From assembly GCF_036370855.1 (NCBI RefSeq), contig NC_088102.1:41949835-42013834 (forward strand): a DNA stretch of 64,000 bases, given 5' to 3'. The position numbers were made by a program, and so were the translations under genes. The stretch comes from Dromaius novaehollandiae (taxonomy: Eukaryota > Chordata > Aves > Casuariiformes > Dromaiidae). Under the pieces are notes generated by a model. The model searched no databases. It worked only from the letters and a program-made list of their open reading frames with translations, and had not been told where the DNA came from. Below, in pieces: positions 15,701 to 27,815 of this stretch (positions within the stretch are counted from its first letter, which is position 1; the number at the start of each line of letters is the position of its first letter).

Positions 15701-18700
15701 AGAAATCACCTGATACCAGGTATAATCTCTGCAGTGACAAGAAAGCAGTCATTTAGGAAACTACTACCTCAAACCTGTGAATTAGGTCTATTTCTGTCTC
15801 ACCTCTCTTCTCCACCTCCTATCCCCATTTTATGCAAGGAAAAAAAGTGTTTGAGAAATACTTCCGCAACTACAAGGCATATTTGTTGTATCTGTACAGT
15901 AGCAAAAATTGTCACCTGAAGGCTAAACCATTCCAGAGGGAAGGTAGAAAACACTGCCGAAGCGTTCAGAGATCTCTGACGCTGGATAGAGTTGCTAAAG
16001 AACAGGTCTTCATGTTTTTGGATATGATGTAGAATCCATGGTAGGTCGGGGCCTGAATCAGTGAAGAAATGCACAGAATTGCACATTGTGGAAGGTGAAA
16101 CAGCCAGCTTCAGTAGTGCATCATACAGAGCCAGCTCTAATGGTAAATCCACCTTTAAAACAAAAGCTGTAGGGACTCTCAAAGGTTGGGCTACTGGCAT
16201 GTGAAAAGGTTTTCTGAAGAATCTGACAGTAAGAGGTGCTCCAGATTTTTTCGCAGGTGGATCAGAGCCTCAGCACAACATTACAGCGTACACGCTGCTA
16301 GATATCTTGTGAATAGCGCCAAAAACAGACCCCCCCCCCCGCCGACAACAACAACAAAACACACCACCCCACACCACACAGTCATAATACTTCACGTGAA
16401 GCATCTCCAGCTCCCATCACAGCTTTATGTGCACTGCTGGTTAATAGCTACGTTCTACTCTGCAAAGAAGTGCAGCGCAACAGTCGGTTAAAATCACATT
16501 TCTGTTGGCATCATATGTCCCACAAAGCCAGGAAAACAGAGGCATAGCCAGGGCCAAGCATGCCCAGCCATAAATATGCCCAGTTCATAATAATATGAAC
16601 TTCTGTTCATATTATTAAGTATTCATCCTCCAAAGCAGGGTGGCCACATGCAAAGTGCCAACAGGGAATGGTCCATGGTCCCTGCCAATTCCTGAACTGC
16701 GCCCGAAAACTGCTATGAAAAGTGCTAGCTGTCCCAGCCCAACCAGTACCAGGAACTATTCTAACAATTTAACAGTATGGATCACCAAGCTGCAGCACCC
16801 GGGGAAAGCTCCCTGGAATTAAACAGCATCATTTAATTTACTTTTACAGATACAGCCTCATTTGTTGAAGTGAAAAAAGCATCAATACCAGGTTAATAAA
16901 ATGAGTAGAAAAAGACCTTCTGATATCTTGCACTCTCTATTTCAACCCAACATGCTAATGACATTCAGCTGCAGAAAACCACTTACATTCATGACTGATG
17001 CAATAGAAAAAGATTGCATTCCATATACTGTGGTAGGGAATAACTTTATGCAGATTACATGCAGTAGGATGCGAGACAATTACAGCATTGTGAGCGAAGT
17101 CAGACACAGAAATGGCAAGCAAAGAGGAGGACAGTGCAAGGAGCTGGAAGTAAATTTCCATAATTGTCCCGAAATCCTTGTGTTTGCAGATTAAATGCAT
17201 CTTTAGCGCTTTAACATTTCTTTTGAGTTTCTGCTGAATTGGAATTTAAGTAAAAAATATCAAAAGCTACCTAAGTGCGGGCTTTACGTTATCCATATCC
17301 CTATTTCAGAAAATTGGAAAGGAATTGAGAAGGTTGGTCATTCTCAAAACATTGACACTGAATTTTCAGGTTTTTTCATTTCTTGTTTTAGAGTTATAAG
17401 ATTACATTAAAAATGACTAAAAGAGATAATAGTGCTAGCTGTCAAAAAAAGTTTTAAAAAAGTAAGTGCAAAGTCTCAGAATGCAAACAAGATTTCCCAA
17501 TTGTTATTCAAGTGAGATGATTTTTGGCTTTAAAATGCTGACTAGATGCAAGCAAACACTTTGACTTTATTGGAATTCAAAAGGAAGTCCTGCAAATGAG
17601 AGAAACTCTCTGCTTCAATGAAAAACCTGTATCAATCACTTCTCTAGATCCTCAACATCATTCAGCCCCCACCCATTTTAAAGCAGAGATGAAAAACACT
17701 CTTGGTTCTAAAAAGAGTTTCAGAACTGAAAGGAAAACTACAAAAAAAGATAAAAGTAGGTTCCACATTCTGTTTAGCCAAAGAAAAGGTCAGTGAATTC
17801 AGACACTGCTACATTTCAGAAGTGGAACTTGTGTTCTATTAGGAAACAGGTTATAATATACATTAATAAAAAATATTAGCTACACTCATCAAGCACTCCA
17901 GCCACTACTTTCAATCATTAAGGAGCAGGGAATGCAATCCAGAGTTTCGAGATAAGACAGACTGGTAAGGAACATGGCCTTAGAGCAGTATCCCTTCTTA
18001 GGGCAGAACATCATGCACAAAACGCAGGACCTGTGACCATCGGCATTAATACTGTCTACCTACAGCAAGCTTCTGGAGACGACGTGCAGGAGGGACTGCA
18101 GAAGCTCAAAGCCCAAGCAAGTGGGTCACAATGCCAACAGCTAAAGGCAGACTTTTCTGCTCTACATTATAACATTATAATGTTAAACAGCAAGAACTTT
18201 CCATAATAGTGTGTAAACTGGGGGGAATGAGGGAAAAAACACTAAACTAACATTCAGAATTTTGATTTTGATGTTCTGAGACTACAGTAAGCGTTCCAAG
18301 ACTCACTTTATTCATCTTCACTCCTTTCTCATGCAATTCAGGAGCACTGCCAACAGAATCTATTTTAGTAGAAAACGCACAGCTAAACAGAGATGTTAGT
18401 TTTGCTTTTCACAAATGAGCTCTCAAGGGCAGACTTTTTGTTGATAAAAACAAAACAGAATTGGGAGTCAACACGCAGGTGCTCAGATCCAGCCAAAAGA
18501 TGATTCATTCAGTTTGTCTTCAAGGCCACACACACATTTCTCTCAGGCATACAATCTTAGTTAACAGAAAAGTACAAAAACTAGCTACTAGTGAAGATAC
18601 ACATGTAATTGAAAGCACAAAACTAAAAAAGAGAAGGGCTGGATTTTGCTGTAAGATAAAGGAATAATTAGTGTTCATATCCAACACTTTAGTAAACAGT

Positions 18701-20570
18701 CACACAGGACCCAGGCAGATCATGTAGGTTTTCCAAAAATTAGCCACTTACGCATGCAAGTCCAATCTCATGGCTGCAACACGCCAGAAGCATGGCACAT
18801 TTTCAGATATAAACAAAATAGCTATGTTGAACTTGATCACAGCTGTTGGAATAAATGTATCTCACTATTCAATGCTACCACAGCCCTACCCAACAGGATC
18901 TTTCATAAGCCAGCTGACTGCTAGGAAAAAAAACAAAACAAAACAAAGAAAACACCATCAAAACCCTGTACAATTTTATCAATAGTGCATCCTTCAATCC
19001 ACTGATTACAGAATTCACAGAACAATATGATCTTGGAGGCCAACTGATGTTCAGACTAATTTTTCATCATTTCAGTTCCCAAAAGGCCAGTCTAGCAGGG
19101 AAATCTCCATACAGAAAGAAGGTAGCACAGAAAACTAGACAGGGACCCTCACCTCGGGGAACTAGGAAACTACCTTTGACATGGAATAGAGCTGTGCCTT
19201 ATGGCAGAGTTTTCCGTGGCTGCACAGAGCAACCGTCTATACACAACCTTTAACAGCGTGCCACAGACAGAAATGGCTCGTCTGGGATTGCTCAGCCCTC
19301 TTGCAGCAGCCTACCTGGCCTGTGCCATGAGCCTAGCCTGTGCTCAACTTTTATTACGTCTGTGACACCACCACATATCCAAACACTTCAAGTTTAATCC
19401 TGTTGCTAATATCTCTCTAACACGATTGGGTTTCTAACATTTTGCAGATTTACAGACATGGCAGTGGCACAGGTTTGGGCCTATTCTGTCTCTAGCCTGG
19501 TCAGCAGACGCAGCGTAGGTACGGTTACGTTAACACAATCACTCTTACTTCCCCACCGATAAGGGGACTTTTCTGTATCAGTTATGTCTGACAGCATCAG
19601 ATAAACTCTCCAGGGGTCAAAACCTCAGTAACTGATTATTCTACTTCAAGTCTTATAATTTGATCTGTGTATCTAGTAAGCAGTGTTCAGAGGCTATCAA
19701 TGAAGCAAAATAAGTGCATATCAGTACTAGTAAATAAATGAGATTTTCTGACTGTTTATTTCAGTGCATTGATTTCCTTCAGCTTGTTTCCCACATACAG
19801 CTTTATTCCTGCTTGCGAACTCCCATCTAGGCTTCATATTTGAAATGCATCTCCATCAAATTATGGTTGCACATGAATACATATCATTATGCAACTGCTT
19901 CATGTTATTAACTTAATTCCTTAGTTATTTGAAACTAGTTTTTCCACTTTTGTTTTTGCCTCACAAAAATATATTTAAAGTAATTCATGTAAATCACCAA
20001 TGAAAAATGATTTTCTTTTGTCCTCCAGTAAAACCTGCTTTGAAGTTTACAATTATTCACTATAATTCCCAGATCAGTTTTGTGCAGAGCAAAGAAAACT
20101 TGGTATAGCCAGAAAGAACGGCCTTATTTGAATGCAAATTGAACATAGCAGCTGTGTTACTGGCAGAAGATACACAACAGACCTCATGCGCTCATGGAGG
20201 TTTCCCTCCCTCCGCTACAATCCATTATATACTGATCCAAATTATTGCACAAAAAGCCTTTTTCTTGTATCACACTCTTCTTTTCACTTCTGCCTCACTC
20301 TGGGTTGGAGAAAAAAACCGTTGTGGATGGAATGCTTACTGCTTGTCCAATATTTCATGAGAAAATGCCATTTACACCCACAGCCGCTGCCTCCTCTGTC
20401 TTTCTCCCTCCTTTTACACCAAGGGCAAGGAGGCTTAAAAGAGAGACGGGGCAGCCACGCAAGTAAAAACCCGCACCTCACAGAACGGATGGGGGCACAG
20501 AAGTGTCACAACCGCATCTTAGAACGGAAAAGCTGCTTAAAGCTCTTCAGAAACACGATGTCAGGGCCGT

Positions 20571-20600
20571 ACCAATAAGAGGGCGGTGGGAGGGGCGGAG
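20571..20600 (+). promoter_or_regulatory. CCAAT box followed by two GC boxes inside STARD9 intron 3
   Basis: ACCAATAAGA is followed directly by GGGCGG (20581-20586) and GGGGCGG (20592-20598), with surrounding CpGs. The arrangement resembles a proximal promoter pointing right, antisense to STARD9. No downstream transcript is known from sequence alone. Confidence 0.35.
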
Positions 20601-21411
20601 AAAGCAGAGTTATTTAGTCTCGTGACAGGGCGGAAAAGATACTGCAGTATTTTGGTTCCAAAGAGCATTGATGTATAACTTTCCTGAACTCCCCCAATTA
20701 GCAGACTGAATCTAAATCCTACCAATATAAAATTTAATATTAAGACTAGTGCCATATTAAAGATCTTGTACATTAAAACAAACATACCAGTTCCATCTTC
20801 TCTTTGGTTTTCAGTTATGCTCTGACAGGGAGGTAAGAAAATTATATTCCCTTCTACTCCTTTCCCCAACTACTTTTCTTAGCTGGAACTGGCACACAAA
20901 CCCAACTAGGCTGAGAAGTTGAGATGTGATGAAAAGCAGTTATGATACTTTAAAACAAATAAGAAATGGAAAAAGCCCTAAAAGCTTATTCAATTTCTTT
21001 GTTTTCAGAGGTCACGTGTGTTCAGTCACATGAACCTTCAGTAATCTCCATTTCTGTCTGCAGAGCAAAGAATAAAACCAAGTCTTCCTAATTTAACTAT
21101 TTCTAAACAAATACAGAAATAATACATAATCAAGTCAGTGTACATCAATGGGTGTTCTTGCACATACTTGCACTGAATAGACAGGCAGAGGGATATTGTA
21201 TCCCTTGTTATACAAAGTTTAGAAATAGATGACCTTTAATTTAAGACAAATATCTTGCTTTTAAACAGTCTTGTAAAACCCTCCATGATTCAACTGCATA
21301 GTAGTGGAAGTGCACACAAGTGCAGGGGGGAGGAAAAAGAAGAGGGAAAATAGAAAAGGAAGAAACCTCACTGGAATTTTTCACCCATCATGACTTCTAC
21401 ATACATGCATA

Positions 21412-21580
21412 AAATTCAACGTATATGTTATATATATAGATATAAAATATAAATACATATGTAGAAATATCTGTATGTATGTAAATATAGGTATATGTAA
21501 AACTACATATATTTTATATATAAATATATATTTATATGTAGAATATTATAAAATAGATATAAACATATATAGCACTTTAT
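21412..21580. repeat. AT-rich simple repeat (TA/TATG/TATAAA mixed)
   Basis: A run of TATA, ATGTA and ATATAAA units with interruptions. Typical imperfect microsatellite or low-complexity sequence in an intron. Confidence 0.85.
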
Positions 21581-24500
21581 AATATTTTGTCCCCTTTTGA
21601 AAGGGGCATAAAGGATCAAAGTCATGCTTTCACTTATATTAGTGAGTCAATGTGAAGAAGAGGTTAAAAAAGGCTAGAAAAGTAGGAGTAATTTATGACA
21701 TTTGCAGTAAAACAGTTTTATACCCCTACTGCTTTCTCATTGTAAACCTCTATCTTGAGTCTATAAGACCATACTTCTCACATAAGGCAAATCACACTGC
21801 AACCTCCACACACTAGAAAATCCATATGAAATCTTGAAACCAAGATTTCTTTCTTTTTTTTTTTTTTTTTGATAGGCAGATACTTCTCATTAAAATGACA
21901 GTACAATCCTTCAGGGAAAAAGATATAAAACTATATCAAAAGCCTATATGATCACCCAGTTGTTTACAACAATATCTGTGCTCTGCAGAACAGATTAAGT
22001 TGATTGTTTTTAAGATTGCATCTTGGAAGGTCCAGTGAGGGTCACAGCATTACCACAGATGATAACGTTCAGACAGACACTAAAGAAATATTCATACCTG
22101 CATAAGCCTACTACTATGCCAAATTCAAGTAACATCCTTACCACCCAAAAAATCCACAAAAGCAAAAAGGAATTAAAGAGCTGCAGGAAAGGACAGTGAA
22201 AAGAGAGAGAAATATCTTTATGAATATCATTTAGTCCATTCTTTTGGAAGCCTGAGATAAAAGTCTGAAGTCTAAACCAGATCTAGTCTAGTCTGAAGAT
22301 CTAAATCTTGTGCTCTTGAGGCACAAGAACTAAGTTTTAGATTTACAGAAAGTATTTCCAGAAAGCCTGATCAGAGATATGGATACCACTAAAATCAGTG
22401 GAAATCAGGCACTAAAAAGAGAGCATCCTGGATTTCATCAGTGCCGCCATTCATGGCCTGTTAGTCACGGGATGTATTTCTCTTATCAAAAAGAGCAGAT
22501 TACTGTACATCAGCTACCTCTGGCAACAGCTGTGTGTAAATTTGCCTGCACATCCTGTGGGCCAGGCTGCCCGCCACAGTTACTGCACACACACAATAAC
22601 CGGATGGGTAGGATGGCTGGAGGGAAGCTGAGCACAGAAGTCATAGCAACCAGCTACAAGAATACTTATTGCTTGTATGTGTTCCTATATTTGTGCAGAA
22701 TACACTCAAGATTTTGTTTCACTGAACTTGCATTAGATCAAGCTGGGGAGGGGGGTGTTTTGTTTTCTTGTGGCTAGCAGGGTTTCAGTGGGCACTTACT
22801 CTAGGTTTTGCAACTGTCTTAAACATTTTTCATTACCTGATGGAGCAAAAACAGACTTGAGGAAAAGCTCATTCATCACAGTTTTAGATGTTGCAAAGGA
22901 AAGTCACAAGATTGAAGCAGGCTGTTCTCTGCCACACAAGAGGTAAAGCACAAGGTAAGCACTGCTACAATGCACTGCTACACTGTACGTGTTTGTTCAT
23001 AGGACAGCTTTAAAGGTCTCAAAGTACCTACCTATTACCTATGACATTTAACCGTAGAATGAATCTGCAAGCCTGTACCTGCCTGTTAGATTAAGAAATA
23101 TACCATAAATATTATTATAATGTCATTAGCAAACAATGTATTACTGCCTTACAAGTTTGCAGACACTTTTATTACAAAATAGAAATATGACATGAACACT
23201 TATTCAGGGATAACCATGTAAGTATACAATGGCCAAAGAGCGATGAATTTCCAATATTGCATGTAAAAAACAGTCCTGAATACCACACACAGCTTCCTGA
23301 AGGCATTTGCTGGATCAGTCCACTTAGGCCAGAAAAAAAACAGTAGTATTTACTTCTACTGAAACCTCCCTTTTTAATAAAGGGTTTTTTGTTCATTTGT
23401 TTGTTTTTAAATAGCACCAAATTCACCTCCCAGAAATGCTTAATTCAAGACTGCAGGGAGACATGGTGAAACTCTACTTTGTCGTCCGCACGCGGGTGGA
23501 ACCCAGGTGCAGGCATTCAACAATCTCCCACTGTGAAACTAAACTACTGCTGCAGTATAAGGGCACAGAATAAAAAGAAGATTGTCTCAAAAACGACAGG
23601 AAAAGAAGCATGTCCTGAATTATTAGTTTCTTGTATTTTTTTTTTTTTTTTTTTTTTAAGATTATAACAACATTTTGACAGTGATGGTTTGGGACATTCA
23701 TCCCCTCATTAATAAGCATAGAAAAATGCATGTTAACAGAAGTTATAGAGGTAAGATCAGAAAATGCGCATAGGAACTTTTGTTCTTAGACGCTCAGTTT
23801 TTTGAGTTTCCTTTTGTTTCTCACTTCATAGTTCCCCCATCATATGTTTTGTTCCTGTCCTAATTCTTGCTCTTTTGTTACCTGTCCTTTCTCTAGTTCC
23901 ACCCATTTTTTGATACTCTGTTTCTTTCTCCCTGGCACGTAGCCATAATGCCTGGTTCTTCTCTGGCTGTTGTAGGATGTAGCACACCTATTTGCTTTTT
24001 TTCTTCCCCAGTAGCCAGTAGTTCTGGTCGATTTACCGATGGCTCTTCCCCATGGATATCTTTTGGTTCCTCTGTTCCTTTTACATAGCAACAGATCCAC
24101 TTGGGGGGGGGGAAAAAAAAGTGCTTAAAAAGAGAAGATAGTCTCCTTTGCAAAGAATTTGCACATCTGTGAAAGCAGATGAAAACCTCAGCTCGACACC
24201 AGCAGAAGTATTCAGCTGCCCCATGAGAAACCAAAAGCAACAGGCCCAATGGATCGCAAACTGACCACCTAAAAATCAGAGGTCGCTCTTTGAAAAATGT
24301 GGTATTCAGTCTATTTAGAAAATTAACATAATACTTGCACAGCTGAACTGCTTCACAAACCTTGAATTTTGTAAAGAATTTAGACATCTTCTAAAGGAAG
24401 ACTCAAAATAGACCAGTACTATTAGACTTTAAATTACTGGATCATGATTAGATATGTTACAGCTTCGGATTCACCCACAGTTAGGAGAGAAATAAAGAAA

Positions 24501-27500
24501 ACTGAATTCTGGCTCCTATGTGGTTCCTCAACTGTTGTAAGAGAACAATCTTGAATTACAGCAACAAAAGTTACCCACTTACACCTGAAACCAACCACTC
24601 TCCAATACTTTGTCTCTTCTAAAAAGCCTGTTTCCCAGACAGTAGAAGTGATTGGCTCTTCTTTCAGTAGCCAAAAAATAAGTTCTCTTTTTAGTTTAGC
24701 AATTTTTCCTCTTTGGAGAGGTATGAGAAGGCTTATGGTCTAATGGCAGTCAGGAAAGCTTGTACATATCGTGAACTGAGAATTATTTAAATTCAGCTTG
24801 AAAAAAATGCAGACAATAACATTTCTTACAAGTAACCTATAGTTTTGACTATGTTTGTTCCAGCTTTTTGAAGGGAAAAGCACTTTCAGTTGTAGCGCTA
24901 CTAAAGAATAAAGGCATACCATGTGTCACCTCCTCTTCAGCTTACTGTGTTAGAAGATCTCCTTTCATCAAATCTAAGGGGAAAAATGCCTTCCCATCTT
25001 TTTTAATTAAAAAGGTAATAGAAGAAATAAAAACATGAATGAATTAGGAGCAACACTCAAGGTGAGTAACATTTATCAATATTTTTGCAAAGATAAGTAG
25101 AAAAAGGAATACAGGTGGCAGAAAAAGCTCAAGTTTTGTAAACAGAACAGTTAATTGGAACTTTTAAACCAAATATTTAAAAACACTTTACAAGTGTGAC
25201 TTAAGCCTATCACAGGTACCTGTTAAGTATATAATCAAAAGATATAGGGAAAGCAATGCAGCATATGTAGTCACCCCTGAAAAACAAGGGAACAGAGCCT
25301 CAAGCAAACAGCAATGACATCCAGAAGAAACTGTGAAAATATTCAGGGAAGCAGATCTGTATCATTAAAACCATGATTTTGCCTAAACACTAGGACTGTC
25401 AGGCCTCCCACTATTATTGTAATGCCACAGAATCCGTAACAGCTAGAGAAACCGCCTGGACTCTGTCTTCATACCTCAGCGCAGAGGACAAGAAAAGGAC
25501 GCAGTTTCCTACAAGGGAGCACTCCATAAAAACAGACCTGAAGGTGGATACTCCAATCTGCTTTCATCATCAATCAACACACCAAGCACCTGTGATAAGA
25601 GCTGGCATGACATCTTCAAGGAAGTAAAGTAGGCCAAGGCCAGCTCATGAAAGGAAGCTTTGCTGAGCCTCCTTTGGCTGCCGATAGCATCACTGCAGAA
25701 AGGAAGCTGCTCAAAAACTATGAGGGCAGCACCAACGTGCTGATTCACAGCATGGAATTAGCACAATAAACTTCATTCATCAAAGGCTTTAAAGGGCTGA
25801 GAAGGGCACAAAAGCAAGATAAGATTGCAGTACTCCAGCAGTCCTCTTCTAAATGATATTTAATATATGTTTTAGTAGTTTCTAGACTCACTGAGACAGG
25901 TATAAAGGCCAAAAAACTCGCTGATGATTCCAGGTCTTTCAAAGCACCACTCCATCCCTAAACCTTTCCCTGCTGATGCCTTAGCAGGCGAGATGAGCCT
26001 GCCTGAGGCCCCGCGAGCCGCCCGCTGCACGAAGCGACGCCCAGCAGCCTCTCGGCCACGGCGTCAGGCACCCGCAGCAGCCATGCCGCTAGCGAGGAGC
26101 CTGGGGCCCATCACTTCGCTGTCTGAAGCCAGGGAGTATGTTTTCCCCCACCAGCATTTATACTCGATAATACTGTGTTGTGTGGTAACACAAGGCCCTC
26201 CAAAGCGTTTGAAAGACAGCAAGGAAAGTAGGCTGTTTATATTGCATTTTACATTCTTTTTTGGTTGCGCTTTTGTTTTAGAACAACAGAAACAAAAATT
26301 TACATGTTCTAGCTGTTATTTGTATTTTCTGCTCTGATCATGACCCTACCAAGCAGAGATAAAGCTGATGCAGGACTGTATTTTATCAACACTTCATACA
26401 TTAAACCATTTCATCTAGAAAGCTAACTAAATTCACAACAGATCTAAGAAACTCATTTCCAAATGCATTGTGAGAGAAACTGGGGAGGAATACAAAATCC
26501 AAATAAGTAAGTAGGATGATATAAAGGAAAAAAACCCCACACTTAACAATTGTTATTTGTAACTTTTAAAATAGAAGTTTATCTAATGCTGAGTACTTTG
26601 GGGAGACGACTTTCTTTTTTAACCACTACATCCACACTTCCTGAGCTACCAAAATTCCATGCCATTGCACCAAGCAGGACATCCAGCGCAATAAAGAATT
26701 TGACACAATAAAGAATTTGTATCATTCCAGTAATTGCCAAATTTGATAGTTTTTCAAACACCGACTCTCAAAATTAAAACATTCCGGCACTCATTGCCTC
26801 CAGTAATACAAATTTCACAGGACTAGCTCAGTTTTCAGTGGAACTTGCTGCGAAAAGCTACAAGAAAAATGACAGAACCGCACAGGTTGGAACTTGGAGA
26901 ACAATTACACTGACAACGGACACAATAAAGCAGATACAGGTCTGTCCTATTTGCAGGACAACCCGTTTCTGCAAATCCATGAGGACCAAAGAGCAGTAAA
27001 AAATTATTTTAATACTGACATATAATTGTATGCATGCATAGAGAAATATTTGGATGGCTTTGCCATGTGTCATTTATTTTGCTAGTAGGTTTAATAATTC
27101 CTTGTCTATTAACAGAAAACTTTAATTGTATTCTATTTTAATATCGAGTCCTTCAACCTCTTTATTTAACAACCAAACCTTGCATCTTCAAGCCAGGAGG
27201 ATTCTACATTATCTATAAGAGATTTCCGATTCTTCAACAAGAAAGAGTGCACAGAACAATACATTATGAATAGTAAAATTTATTACTGCTATTTAAAGAT
27301 GTAACAATTTCACTGTTGATCCAGAGTTGAGAGAATTGCCTCCTAACTTTTCCTTTCACTTTAGAGCTTTCTCCCTCTAGATCCTCACTGCCATAAAATG
27401 TTTCTCATTGTTAAACTAAAATCCTCAGATCATCACAATCAACAATCGCTACCAAAGCTGACAGACCCCATGAAAGTACATGTAGCGACAAATAAGGGTA

Positions 27501-27698
27501 CTGCAGTACCACTACCTCTGCTTCATACTGAAGTAGTACTGAGCGCTGTGGTATTACAAACAACATAAACAAAAGACGGGGGCAGAAAAGAAAACAAAAT
27601 TTCATCTACTCTGCTCTTCAATCTCTTTCTGTAGATGTGAATATGAAGGACAAAACAGGGTGGGAACAATGACAGACATGAAGAACAGTATCACTTAC

Positions 27699-27815
27699 CA
27701 TTTCCTGAGATGCATACTTTGGATCTTCGGCATCAACTGACCAATAGCAGTAATCAAAGCTGAATGCCACAATCTTTTCTCTTGAGTCCCAAGTGCCATC
27801 AAACCTACTGTCCAC
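27699..27815 (-). CDS. STARD9: STARD9 coding exon 3
   Basis: The exon is 117 nt (39 codons, phase 0 at both ends), with a CCTTTTAG acceptor and a GTAAGT donor. It encodes residues 40-78, from VDSRFDGTWDSREKIVAFSF to YCYWSVDAEDPKYASQEM. The stretch with FDYCYWS matches the kinesin motor strand that precedes the P-loop exon. It is the leftmost exon of the gene that I could find in this window. Confidence 0.93.

Larger units (their letters stand above)
1..27698. other. STARD9 intron 3 (left end lies outside the window)
   Basis: This is AT-rich, non-coding sequence. I looked on the minus strand for the next STARD9 exon, which should hold the P-loop (GQTGSGKT), and did not find it. The rest of the gene therefore probably lies left of the window. 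The visible contents are scattered homopolymer runs, an AT-rich simple repeat near 21.5 kb, a G-rich tract near 14.76 kb, and four GC-rich patches near 7.9, 10.0, 20.5 and 26.05 kb. The short open frames scattered through it match no family I know. Confidence 0.75.

Noticed and set aside
22215-22270. ATATCATTTAGTCCATTC, resembling a LINE/MIR-type 'catctagtcc' motif
   Set aside because: The match is only one short motif without supporting flanks, so too weak to call a repeat.
23893-24387. 164-codon minus-strand open frame
   Set aside because: Low similarity to anything known, contains a run encoded by simple sequence, and does not resemble the expected STARD9 motor exons.
25509-25748. 79-codon minus-strand frame with a protein-like look
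   Set aside because: No family match, no clear splice sites, and unrelated to the STARD9 motor.
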